A DNA stretch of 23,655 nucleotides, from positions 1-23,655 of the forward strand of contig NZ_JAFLSB010000024.1 in the NCBI RefSeq assembly GCF_022511165.1. Direction: 5' to 3'. The first letter of the stretch is position 1. Each line of letters starts with the position of its first letter. Below the pieces are notes generated by a model, which saw only the letters and a list, made by a program, of their open reading frames with translations, did not search any database and was not told the DNA's origin. Made by a program: the position numbers and the translations under genes. Positions 14,522-22,059 of the stretch are shown in pieces. Origin of the DNA: Helicobacter sp. GTDB taxonomy: Bacteria; Campylobacterota; Campylobacteria; Campylobacterales; Helicobacteraceae.

Positions 14522-15611
14522 TGACTGCCTTTATGACTTGCTCTTGTTCATTTTCGCTTAAAAATGGGCTAAAGGGGAGAGATATAACTTCTTCGCATAC
14601 TCTCTCACTGATAGGAAAATCGCCTTTTTTATGCGCATAAACCTTGCATACCACTTCTTGTAAATGCAAAGGAATTGGATAATGCACCGCATAAGGAATC
14701 TGCGCGGATTCTAATTTTTGCATTAATGAAGCGCGATTTTTGGTGCAAATAGAATACTGCGCATATGCGCTTATATTATTTGGAGCGATAAAAGGCGTAA
14801 TTACACCCTTAAGATTCTCATTATAGATTTTAGCAATCTCTTGTCGTTTAGCAATCTCTTCATCTAAGTGTTTGAGCTTGACTTGGAGGATTGCTGCTTG
14901 TAGCGCATCTAGGCGTGCATTTAAGCCAATAAAACTATGTTCATAACGTTTTGTTTGCCCGTGATTGAGCAAATAACGCATTTTTTGGGCTAAAGATTCA
15001 TCATTTGTAAAAATCGCGCCGCCATCGCCATAACAGCCCAAAGGTTTGCTTGGGAAAAAGCTTGTGGTGGCAATAGTGCTTGTATTGCACGATTTCACGC
15101 GTTGATTGTTGCTTTGAATCTGACTTGCTCCAAAGCTCTGCGCTGCATCTTCAATCACAGCGATAGCGTGTCTTGCAGCAATGGCATTAATAGATTCCAT
15201 ATCTGCCATTTGCCCAAAAATAGCCACAGGGATAATCGCCTTTGTGCGTGGAGTAATCGCCTTTTCAAGCTTTGAAGGGGAGAGATTGTAGGTTTTTTCA
15301 TCAATATCCACAAAAACAGGCTTTGCCCCAAGAAGCATTATTGCCTCAACACTTGCAATAAAACTAAAAGGAGAGGTAATGACTTCATCGCCGCTTTTAA
15401 GCTCAAGTGCCATAAGCGCAAGGATTAGCGCATCTGTCCCGCTACTGCAACCTATGCTATGTTTTGCCCCCACATATGATGAAAGAGCAGATTCTACATC
15501 ACTTACTGCCTTACCCATAATAAATTGTGATGAGTGAAGCACCTCTTGCATAGCCTTATCAATATCGCCCTTATAGCGTTCATACTGCGCTTTGAGATTA
15601 ATAAATTCCAC
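14514..15611 (-). CDS. gnnB: DegT/DnrJ/EryC1 sugar 3-aminotransferase, probable GnnB
   Basis: 365 residues, PLP-dependent nucleotide-sugar aminotransferase. Motifs in order: SSGTDALILALMAL (phosphate cup, 58-61), GDEVITSPFSFIASVEA, VIEDAAQSFGA (Asp155, Gln158 stack on PLP), and TSFFPSKPLGCYGDGGAIFT with the Schiff-base Lys189. Then come NARLDALQAAILQVKL and AVHYPIPLHLQ. Much of this is word-for-word like Pseudomonas WbpE, which aminates C3 of a 3-keto UDP sugar; GnnB does the same to UDP-3-keto-GlcNAc for lipid A. Pairing with an overlapping oxidoreductase supports 3-keto chemistry. The start is GTG (positions 15611-15609), with AGGGGA upstream. A strong -10 box precedes it, so the pair has its own promoter. 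Confidence 0.7.
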   Translation of the reverse strand: MEFINLKAQYERYKGDIDKAMQEVLHSSQFIMGKAVSDVESALSSYVGAKHSIGCSSGTDALILALMALELKSGDEVITSPFSFIASVEAIMLLGAKPVFVDIDEKTYNLSPSKLEKAITPRTKAIIPVAIFGQMADMESINAIAARHAIAVIEDAAQSFGASQIQSNNQRVKSCNTSTIATTSFFPSKPLGCYGDGGAIFTNDESLAQKMRYLLNHGQTKRYEHSFIGLNARLDALQAAILQVKLKHLDEEIAKRQEIAKIYNENLKGVITPFIAPNNISAYAQYSICTKNRASLMQKLESAQIPYAVHYPIPLHLQEVVCKVYAHKKGDFPISERVCEEVISLPFSPFLSENEQEQVIKAVNG

Positions 15612-15642
15612 TTTGTCCCCTGTATCAAAAGAATTAGGGCGA

Positions 15643-15648
15643 ATTATA
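15643..15648 (-). promoter_or_regulatory. TATAAT -10 box for gnnB-gnnA
   Basis: A perfect TATAAT on the reverse strand lies 32 bases before the gnnB GTG, inside the 66-base gap after aroK. TTTGAC lies 14 bases further upstream, closer than the 17 bases usual for a -35 box. Confidence 0.55.
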
Positions 15649-15677
15649 ACACAAAATGCAAAGTCAAAGCTTATCTT

Positions 15678-16217
15678 TTATGAAAATGTTTTTTCTTTGA
15701 GGCGTGGTGTAGGAGATTCTATACTCTTTTGTTCCACGCATTCTACAATTTGTCGTGCAATTTCTGTAACAGGGGCAATCCCGCTCACTATGTATTGTGC
15801 TTGTTTTTCATATATGTTTTTGCGTTCATTGTAAAGCCCTCTTGCTTTTGCCATATCTGCAAAAAGAGGACGCTTAAGCTTTTCTTCTACGCTTAATCGT
15901 TGGCTAATATGCTCAAAACTCACATCAAGAAAAAAGATTTTACCCAAATAACTAATGTTATTATAGATGGGCATACCTCCACCTGTGGCAATTACGGCAT
16001 TTTTGACATTAGCTGAAAGCCATAAGATAAGTTGGGATTCTATGCGGCGAAAGCCACTCTCTCCCACCGAAGCAAAAATATCTTTCACGCTTTTGCCCAT
16101 ATTTTGCTCTATAAGCTGGTCGGTATCAAGCAAGAATCTTCCGCCTAAAAGTGCTATCTCTCTACCAATGGTTGTTTTTCCACTTCCCATAAAGCCAATT
16201 AAAACGATATTTTCCAA
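15678..16217 (-). CDS. aroK: Shikimate kinase
   Basis: 179 residues; phosphorylates shikimate with ATP in the chorismate pathway. Walker A is GFMGSGKTT (8-16). Shikimate ligands are DTD (31-33), Arg57/58 in SGFRRIESQ and the triple glycine ATGGGMP (79-81). The lid holds KLKRPLF. The length is slightly above the 160-175 usual for the enzyme, because of a C-terminal tail. The start is TTG, set by alignment to the glycine loop and by a GGAG site that lies inside the end of the preceding gene. It closes the recA-eno-ftsB-AMIN-aroK run, as in H. pylori HP0153-HP0157. Confidence 0.95.
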   Translation of the reverse strand: MENIVLIGFMGSGKTTIGREIALLGGRFLLDTDQLIEQNMGKSVKDIFASVGESGFRRIESQLILWLSANVKNAVIATGGGMPIYNNISYLGKIFFLDVSFEHISQRLSVEEKLKRPLFADMAKARGLYNERKNIYEKQAQYIVSGIAPVTEIARQIVECVEQKSIESPTPRLKEKTFS

Positions 16218-16223
16218 TACTCT

Positions 16224-16823
16224 CTACTCCAAACTAATTACAAAACCATCGCGTTGAGGAGATATTTGATATTTATAACGCCCATCAAAGCCTATGGAGA
16301 TTCTATAGAATCCTTCGTGTGTGGAGATTTCCGCATCGCTAAAATATTTTTTATTGAGCTTAATTTGCCCAAATTCATTGCTTTTTACACCCTCAATATC
16401 AAGCACGAGCCGATAGGGTTTAGGCAAAATAAAATCACGCAGTAATTTTTTACGCGTAGCAATAAAGAGCTTACTTTGATTGATAACAATCTCAAATTCG
16501 CCAAGCTTAAAGCGATTTTCTGCTGTGTAGATTGCTCCTTGTGCTTTTTGGGCAATCAGCAAGGGATAATGCCAATCGATATTTTCATCAAGTTGAATAA
16601 TCTTATTCTCAATCGAGCCATCAAGATTCTGATAAGTAACCTGCACACTTTTAAGCACTCTAGCGGTGCTTGGCAACACAAACTCAATACTTGAAAGCGG
16701 CTCTTGGTGCATATTTTGGGGCTTATGCTCCTCTTCTTTTTGGGTAATCACAGATTCAAAAGGATTATCTCTCGCCCATAGAGCGCAATACAATACACAT
16801 AATATTAATATACTATTTCTCAA
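16224..16823 (-). CDS. Exported AMIN-domain protein
   Basis: 199 residues. A signal peptide (MRNSILILCVLYCALWA) indicates export to the periplasm. Residues about 15-60 are polar linker. The C-terminal half (about 100-199) shows alternating beta strands with LLRDFILPKPYRLVLDIEG and ISTHEGFYRISIGFDGRYKY, the AMIN fold. AMIN domains bind peptidoglycan and place amidases, pilus secretins or Tol-type complexes; there is no amidase domain here. It overlaps the FtsB-like gene by 11 bases and ends six bases before aroK, and it corresponds in position to H. pylori HP0156. A cell-wall or division role is suggested by domain and neighbour, not shown. Confidence 0.8.
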   Translation of the reverse strand: MRNSILILCVLYCALWARDNPFESVITQKEEEHKPQNMHQEPLSSIEFVLPSTARVLKSVQVTYQNLDGSIENKIIQLDENIDWHYPLLIAQKAQGAIYTAENRFKLGEFEIVINQSKLFIATRKKLLRDFILPKPYRLVLDIEGVKSNEFGQIKLNKKYFSDAEISTHEGFYRISIGFDGRYKYQISPQRDGFVISLE

Positions 16824-17076
16824 ATTCTGCTCCCTTTAGCTCAAAAATCTGTCTTTGTAAAAGCGCATTCTGTTCCTCAATTTTTTGAGCCTCTTCTTTT
16901 AGATGTGTTTTTTGTGATTGCAATCGCAGTAGCACCTCCACAGAGTTATTGCCAAAAAGTAAATATCCCATATACACCCCTACTACAATCACAATGCCAA
17001 AGATAATGAGCCATATGCGATTAACATAGAGTAATCGCCATAATTTTGAGGGTTTATCTAATAGCTCTTGATACAT
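16813..17076 (-). CDS. FtsB/DivIC-like division protein
   Basis: 87 residues: a short basic cytoplasmic part, one membrane helix (about 22-46, IWLIIFGIVIVVGVYMGYLL), and a periplasmic coiled coil (about 52-82, SQKTHLKEEAQKIEEQNALL). This is the layout and size of FtsB/DivIC, bitopic proteins that bridge FtsL and FtsQ in the divisome. Sequence identity in this family is low, so the call rests on architecture and on the fixed place downstream of eno, where epsilonproteobacteria, like E. coli, keep this gene. It starts 17 bases after eno and overlaps the AMIN gene. Confidence 0.75.
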   Translation of the reverse strand: MYQELLDKPSKLWRLLYVNRIWLIIFGIVIVVGVYMGYLLFGNNSVEVLLRLQSQKTHLKEEAQKIEEQNALLQRQIFELKGAEFEK

Positions 17077-17093
17077 ACATATTCACTTGACTT

Positions 17094-18371
17094 TTAATGT
17101 TTAAAGAGGGTTTTGCCTATATATTCTGTATCGCTTACTTCATTTTCAATCTCAAGCAAACGATTATACTTTGCAATGCGCTCACTTCGCGCGGTTGAGC
17201 CTGTTTTAATCTCACCTGTATTAAGAGCCACAGCAAAATCAGCAATAAAAGTATCCTCACTCTCGCCACTTCGATGGCTCATTATACATTTATAATTGTT
17301 GCGTTGAGCAAGGCGCACAGATTGCATTGTTTCACTCACACTGCCGATTTGATTTGGTTTAATTAAAATCGCATTGGCAATATTTTTATCAATACCTTCT
17401 TGTAAGATTTTTTTATTTGTAACAAACAAATCATCGCCCACAAGCTGAATCTTATTGCCAAGTTTTTGTGTGAGGAGCTTCCACCCCTCCCAATCATCTT
17501 CGCTTAAACCATCTTCAATAGATACAATAGGATATTTTGCAACAAGCTTCTCATAATATTCAATCATACCTGCACTATCTAAAACCTTGTTTTCCCCGCT
17601 TAGATGATACATTCCATCTTTTTCTATAAGCTCACTGCTTGCTACATCAAGGGCTATGGCAATTTCTTCAAGCGGTTTATATCCAGCCTTTTCAATAGCT
17701 TTTAAAATCACCTCAATAGGCTCTTCATTGTTTTTGAGATTTGGGGCAAATCCTCCCTCATCACCAATGCTTGTAATATGCCCTGAATCTTTGAGGATTT
17801 TTTTAAGATGATGATATACTTCAGCCGAAGCGCGTAGGCTTTGGGCGAAAGTATCAAAACCTAGAGGCATAATCATATATTCTTGAAAATCCACCGTGTT
17901 ATCAGCGTGTGAGCCGCCATTAATGATATTGAGCATAGGTGTAGGGATAGTGAGAGCATTACTTCCCCCTAAATAACGATATAAAGGCAAATGAAGCGAT
18001 TGCGCACTTGCGCGTGCAATCGCCATACTTACGCCCAATACTGCATTTGCTCCAAGTTTTGAATAATTCTCTGTGGCATCTATTTTTTTAAGAATCAAAT
18101 CGATTTTGCTTTGATCATAGGGCGATACGCCATCAAGTTGTGAAGCAATTTCGGTTTTGACATTCTCACACGCTTTTAATACACCCTTTCCAAGATAACG
18201 CTCTTTGTCGCCATCACGCAATTCTAGGGCTTCTCTCTTGCCTGTGCTTGCGCCACTTGGCACAATGGCTGATGCTCTTGTGCCATCACTAAGCCTTACC
18301 ATTGCTTTAATCGTAGGATTCCCTCGACTATCCATTACTTCTTGTGCATCAATATGTTCAATATATACCAT
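17094..18371 (-). CDS. eno: Enolase
   Basis: 425 residues; converts 2-phosphoglycerate to phosphoenolpyruvate, and in Helicobacter serves mainly gluconeogenesis. Seen motifs: DSRGNPTIKAMV near the start, the loop VPSGASTGKREALELRDGD, metal ligands in VSIEDGLSEDDW and LVGDDLFVTN, the enolase signature ILIKPNQIGSV with the catalytic lysine, and IMSHRSGESEDTFIADFAV. All catalytic segments are intact. The ATG is preceded by AAAGGAGC. It lies 17 bases after recA, so they share the recA promoter. Confidence 0.98.
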   Translation of the reverse strand: MVYIEHIDAQEVMDSRGNPTIKAMVRLSDGTRASAIVPSGASTGKREALELRDGDKERYLGKGVLKACENVKTEIASQLDGVSPYDQSKIDLILKKIDATENYSKLGANAVLGVSMAIARASAQSLHLPLYRYLGGSNALTIPTPMLNIINGGSHADNTVDFQEYMIMPLGFDTFAQSLRASAEVYHHLKKILKDSGHITSIGDEGGFAPNLKNNEEPIEVILKAIEKAGYKPLEEIAIALDVASSELIEKDGMYHLSGENKVLDSAGMIEYYEKLVAKYPIVSIEDGLSEDDWEGWKLLTQKLGNKIQLVGDDLFVTNKKILQEGIDKNIANAILIKPNQIGSVSETMQSVRLAQRNNYKCIMSHRSGESEDTFIADFAVALNTGEIKTGSTARSERIAKYNRLLEIENEVSDTEYIGKTLFKH

Positions 18372-18388
18372 TGTATGCTCCTTTAATA

Positions 18389-19423
18389 TTACTCATTATC
18401 TGGCTCATCGGGTAGGGGCAGTATCTCATCTTTTGCCCCTATTTGTTCTTTAATTTTTGCGATAATTTCATCTGCTAAAGCCTTATCTTCTTTAAGAAGA
18501 AGCTTTGCATTTTCTCTTCCTTGCCCGAGTTTTTTGTCATTGTAGCTTAACCAAGCACCGCTTTTATCGATAATATCAAGCTTGATACCATAGTCAATAA
18601 TCTCACCCTCTTTGCTAATACCCTCACCAAACATAATATCAAATTCTGCTTCACGAAATGGTGGTGCGACTTTATTTTTTACCACTTTTGCTTTCGTGCG
18701 ATTACCAATTTGCTGATCATTTTGCTTCAAAGTTGCTATGCGACGCACATCAATACGCACACTTGCATAGAATTTGAGTGCATTACCACCTGTGGTTGTT
18801 TCGGGGCTACCATAGCCCATTGTGCCAATCTTCATACGAATCTGATTGATAAAAATAAGTGTAGCATTCATCTTGTGAAGCACACCTGTAATTTTACGCA
18901 AAGCGTGGCTCATAAGTCGTGCTTGAAGCCCCACGTGTTGCTCTCCCATATCGCCTTCAATTTCGGCTTTTGGCGTAAGCGCAGCCACTGAATCTATCAC
19001 GATAAGATCTACGGCACCACTACGGGTAAGTGTTTCTAGGATTTCTAAGGCTTGCTCACCCGTGTCAGGCTGGGATACAAGGAGATTTTCTGTATCTACG
19101 CCTAAATGTTTTGCATAATACACATCGAGGGCGTGTTCGGCATCTATAAAGGCACAGATACCGCCATTTCTTTGGCATTCTGCTACAATTTGAAGACTTA
19201 GGGTTGTTTTTCCACTTGATTCTGGACCATAAATTTCAATGATTCTTCCCTTAGGCACACCGCCAATACCAAGTGCCATATCAAGCCCCAAAGAACCTGT
19301 GGATATACTATCAATTTTTTCTACTTGCTTATCGCCTAGGCGCACTAAAGCACCCTTGCCAAATGCTTTATCAATTTGCTTGAGAGCAAGCTCAATGGCT
19401 TTTTGCTTTTTCTCATCTACCAT
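18389..19423 (-). CDS. recA: Recombinase RecA
   Basis: 344 residues; ATP-dependent strand-exchange protein for homologous recombination, and the filament that triggers LexA-type cleavage where present. Walker A is GPESSGKTT (66-74), followed by FIDAEHALDVYYA, the Walker B region VDLIVIDSVAALTPKAEIEG, loop L1 around GLQARLMSHALRK and loop L2 with TMGYGSPETTTGGNALKFYA. The C-terminus is acidic (LPLPDEPDNE). Length and motifs are normal. An AAGGA site lies before the ATG. No LexA-like operator is visible upstream, consistent with the lack of a classical SOS system in Helicobacter. Confidence 0.98.
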   Translation of the reverse strand: MVDEKKQKAIELALKQIDKAFGKGALVRLGDKQVEKIDSISTGSLGLDMALGIGGVPKGRIIEIYGPESSGKTTLSLQIVAECQRNGGICAFIDAEHALDVYYAKHLGVDTENLLVSQPDTGEQALEILETLTRSGAVDLIVIDSVAALTPKAEIEGDMGEQHVGLQARLMSHALRKITGVLHKMNATLIFINQIRMKIGTMGYGSPETTTGGNALKFYASVRIDVRRIATLKQNDQQIGNRTKAKVVKNKVAPPFREAEFDIMFGEGISKEGEIIDYGIKLDIIDKSGAWLSYNDKKLGQGRENAKLLLKEDKALADEIIAKIKEQIGAKDEILPLPDEPDNE

Positions 19424-19460
19424 TCTTATCCTTTGTGCAAGTTTTGCGTAAAATAGTGCG

Positions 19461-19466
19461 ATTTTA
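19461..19466 (-). promoter_or_regulatory. Candidate -10 box for the recA operon
   Basis: TAAAAT on the reverse strand lies about 38 bases before the recA ATG in the 97-base divergent gap to mqnD. Confidence 0.4.
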
Positions 19467-19489
19467 TCTAAGTTTGACTAAATTATCCT

Positions 19490-19495
19490 TATAAT
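19490..19495 (+). promoter_or_regulatory. TATAAT -10 box for mqnD
   Basis: A perfect TATAAT lies 25 bases before the mqnD ATG, giving a very short leader with AAAGGAG at 19509-19515. Confidence 0.55.
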
Positions 19496-19520
19496 TTTGC
19501 CAAAAAGCAAAGGAGAAATG

Positions 19521-20378
19521 ATGATAAGTGTCGCCCACAGCCCTGATGCTGATGATTTATTTATGTATTATGCAATTGTTTTTGGGTGGGTAGATTCTAC
19601 AAATTTGCGTTTTTCAAACACTGCCAAAGATATTCAAAGTCTTAATCTCGCGACTTTACAGAGCGAATATGATGTGAGTGCGATTTCTTTTGCACTTTAT
19701 CCGCTTGTAGCTCAAAATTACGCGCTTTTGCGCACAGGCGTGAGCTTTGGTAATGGCTATGGACCAAAGCTTATAAGGCGCAAAGATAAGGTTTTAAAAA
19801 AACATTTCAAAGTGGCTTTAAGCGGGGAGCATACCACAAATGCGATGATTTTTCGTTTGGCTTATCCGGAGGCGCGTATTGTGTATAAAAATTTTCTTGA
19901 GATAGAAGAATCTGTGCTTAATGGCGAGGTTGATGCGGGAGTGCTTATACACGAATCTATCCTTAATTTTAATGAAAATCTGTGTGTGGAGGCTGAAATA
20001 TGGGATATATGGCAGGATTTAAGCGGAGGGGGACTGCCCTTACCTCTTGGCGGTATGGCATTGCGCCGCTCCTTGCCTCTTACTACTGCCATAGAATGCG
20101 AGAATCTTCTTACAAAAGCTGTGCGTCTTGCGGTGCAAAATAAGGCAATTTTAAGCAAAATGCTTCTTGAGCGGGGCATTATCCGCGTGAGCGCAGAGGA
20201 GCTTGATACATATCTTAATCTTTATGCGAATGCGGATTCTATATCAATGAGCGAAGTAGAGATTGAGGCGGTGGATAAGCTTTTTGAGCTTGGATTTAAG
20301 GGGGGATTTTATCCGCAAATTTTAAAGGCTAAGGATTATTTTATCCCTGCTGAATATACGCAACTGCGATTTTCGTAA
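19521..20378 (+). CDS. mqnD: 1,4-dihydroxy-6-naphthoate synthase (futalosine pathway)
   Basis: 285 residues. MqnD cleaves cyclic de-hypoxanthine futalosine in the route to menaquinone used by Helicobacter and Campylobacter, which lack the classical Men pathway. The N-terminus MISVAHSPDADDLFMYYAI is the family signature, followed by ALSGEHTTNAM, the domain-crossing EVDAGVLIHESILN and the binding loop GGGLPLPLGGMAL. The fold is that of periplasmic-type binding proteins without a signal peptide, so it is cytosolic. The ATG at 19521 is chosen because AAGGAG is five bases away; the ATG just before it is possible but tight. It diverges from recA and stands alone, with no clear terminator. Confidence 0.95.
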   Translation: MISVAHSPDADDLFMYYAIVFGWVDSTNLRFSNTAKDIQSLNLATLQSEYDVSAISFALYPLVAQNYALLRTGVSFGNGYGPKLIRRKDKVLKKHFKVALSGEHTTNAMIFRLAYPEARIVYKNFLEIEESVLNGEVDAGVLIHESILNFNENLCVEAEIWDIWQDLSGGGLPLPLGGMALRRSLPLTTAIECENLLTKAVRLAVQNKAILSKMLLERGIIRVSAEELDTYLNLYANADSISMSEVEIEAVDKLFELGFKGGFYPQILKAKDYFIPAEYTQLRFS

Positions 20379-20749
20379 GGATTTTATTGATATTTAGGGC
20401 TATGTTGAATGAGATTTTACTTAAAATCTTACAGCGTTTTTGTAGGAATCTAAGATTTTTTAAAATTTTTCTTTTCGCAAAAAGAAAAGAGATTTACTTC
20501 CTGCCACTCAAGCAGCGTTTGGTGATATAGGCTTTACCCTCAAAAAACGCCGCTTTTTATCCTTACGGAATTACATTAGTAAATAAGGGGAGAGCCTCGC
20601 ATCACTCTCATTCGCTGTTTCTAAAAGCACCGCTACTTTTTATCTCCAAGCTCACGCGCAAGATATAGCAAGATAAAGGCATAAAAACTTAGAATCTCTT
20701 TGGAATAATATATCTTTTTGCAGAATCAAAAATGGAATCAAAAATCAAA
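20379..20749. other. Gene-free region between mqnD and the ThiE-like gene
   Basis: No supported gene here. Small inverted repeats are present: AGATTTTA/TAAAATCT (20412-20429), soon followed by GTTTTTG, a weak terminator candidate for mqnD; and TCTTTTC-GCAAAAA-GAAAAGA in the stretch 20467-20491. A + frame of 44 codons from 20403 has no ribosome site and strings of F, K and R. Stop-interrupted coding-like stretches (for example GDIGFTLKKRRFLSLRNYIS on the + strand) may be relics of a gene or of a genome-wide repeat. Both directions are open to transcription ends, since the flanking genes converge. Confidence 0.5.
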
Positions 20750-21316
20750 CTATGATTCAAAATAACTTATTCCTGCAAAGCCACCTAAGCCTAAAGCCTG
20801 CAAATGGGGGATATGCTCTTTTGCAATACCGCCAAGGGCAATAGTGCGCGAGCGTAGATTTTGTGGAATGTCCTCTAGCACCTGTAAGCCTAGCGGAGCG
20901 GGTTTATTGGGTGCAAAAAAAATAGGGCTTAATGTGCAATAATCCGCCCCTAACTCCAAAGCATAAGCAAGCTCCTTAATGCTATGTGCGCTATATCCTA
21001 TGAGTTTTTGAGTTTTGTTTATTTGCTCATAGGCTTTCTTGAGCGGTGCGATGTAATCTAAAAGATGAGATTTTAAATGCACGCCTTGAAAAGGAGTGGA
21101 AAGACTAAGAATCTGCTTGAGGTCTGTAAAGGGGAGATTGAGCAAAAGGGTTTTATGAGAGAGTGTCTCTACAAAGCTAGGGATATATTCATCGCTTTGT
21201 GAGCGATACATAATCCAATCTACTTCTAATGTAGGTAGGCGAGTAGAGAGCGTATGGATATACCCTCTATCAATAGAGGGTGTGATAAGAAGTGCGATGA
21301 ACTTAGTGCTCTTCAT
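20750..21316 (-). CDS. ThiE/TenI-like TIM-barrel protein
   Basis: 188 residues. The C-terminal half has thiamine-phosphate-synthase hallmarks: LIGYSAHSIKELAYALELGA, DYCTLSPIFFAPNKPAPLGL, then IALGGIAKEHIPHL and AGISYF, which form the phosphate-binding barrel end. The N-terminal half is weak. Where ThiE has Q-x-R-x-K for the pyrimidine diphosphate, this has VDWIMYRSQSD, and where it has G-V-H-L-G-Q-x-D, this has GVHLKSHLLD. It is about 20-30 residues shorter than ThiE. It may be a TenI-type thiazole tautomerase, a diverged relic, or have another role. It starts inside the end of atpB (14-base overlap), so the two are translationally coupled. Confidence 0.65.
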   Translation of the reverse strand: MKSTKFIALLITPSIDRGYIHTLSTRLPTLEVDWIMYRSQSDEYIPSFVETLSHKTLLLNLPFTDLKQILSLSTPFQGVHLKSHLLDYIAPLKKAYEQINKTQKLIGYSAHSIKELAYALELGADYCTLSPIFFAPNKPAPLGLQVLEDIPQNLRSRTIALGGIAKEHIPHLQALGLGGFAGISYFES

Positions 21317-21983
21317 CAGCGCTCACTGCGCCGTGAATATACACATAGGTAAGAATCATAAATACAAAAGCTTGGAGTAATGCCATAAAAGTTAAAATTG
21401 CAAATGGAGCGACAGGCACAACCCAAGGAGCGAGCATAAGCATAACAAGCAAAAACATATCATCGCCCTTAATATTCCCAAAAAGACGGAAAGAAAGCGA
21501 GATAATGCGTGAAAGGTGAGAAATAATCTCCACAGGGAACATAAGTGGGGCAAGCCACCACACAGGACCCATAAAATGCTTGATATATTTCACTATGCCT
21601 TGAGCGCGAATCCCTTCAAAATGATAGTAAAAAAACACAACCAAAGCCAACACAAGTGTAAAGCTCCAGCTTGAAGTGGGGGATTCAAAACCCGGGATAA
21701 TACCAATGGCGTTGCCAAAAAAGACTAGAAATGCAATAGTTGCAGCAAGTGGGAAGTATTTACGCGCAACCTCTTCGCCCACAATATCTTTTGAAAATGA
21801 GATAATACCAGAGATGATAAACTCAAATACATTTTGAATCCCCTTAGGCACTATCTGCATTTTATATGTTGCATATCGTGCAAGAATAAGGATAATAATT
21901 GCCACAAGCACGGTATGGAAGCCAATAATAAAATCGTGATCGCTATTAATGAGTCCTGCAAAGGTAAAAACTCTATCGTCCAT
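21303..21983 (-). CDS. atpB: F1Fo ATP synthase subunit a
   Basis: 226 residues, six predicted membrane segments. Subunit a forms the proton half-channels beside the c-ring. The essential arginine is in LSRIISLSFRLFGNIKGDD (Arg166), and the downstream channel helix (ALLQAFVFMILTYVYIHGAV) is intact, ending in a short acidic-histidine tail. In epsilonproteobacteria atpB is separated from the atpFHAGDC cluster, as seen here, where its neighbours are lptG and a ThiE-like gene. AAAAGGAGT precedes the ATG. Confidence 0.96.
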   Translation of the reverse strand: MDDRVFTFAGLINSDHDFIIGFHTVLVAIIILILARYATYKMQIVPKGIQNVFEFIISGIISFSKDIVGEEVARKYFPLAATIAFLVFFGNAIGIIPGFESPTSSWSFTLVLALVVFFYYHFEGIRAQGIVKYIKHFMGPVWWLAPLMFPVEIISHLSRIISLSFRLFGNIKGDDMFLLVMLMLAPWVVPVAPFAILTFMALLQAFVFMILTYVYIHGAVSADEEH

Positions 21984-22014
21984 ACTAACTCCTTTTGGGG
22001 TTGTGAATGCAGTG

Positions 22015-22020
22015 ATTATG
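22015..22020 (-). promoter_or_regulatory. Candidate -10 box for atpB
   Basis: CATAAT on the reverse strand lies about 32 bases before the atpB ATG within the 76-base gap after lptG, followed by the AAAAGGAG ribosome site. Confidence 0.35.
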
Positions 22021-22059
22021 CCTTGTTTTTTGTTAGTTTTGCTTTAAAGTTTTATTATT

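Noticed and set aside
20403..20537. 44-codon + frame after mqnD
   Set aside because: No Shine-Dalgarno site, low-complexity F/K/R/L content and no family resemblance.
20379..20749. tRNA, tmRNA or SRP RNA gene
   Set aside because: I looked for a T-loop GGTTCGA-type motif, CCA end and the SRP tetraloop core and saw none.
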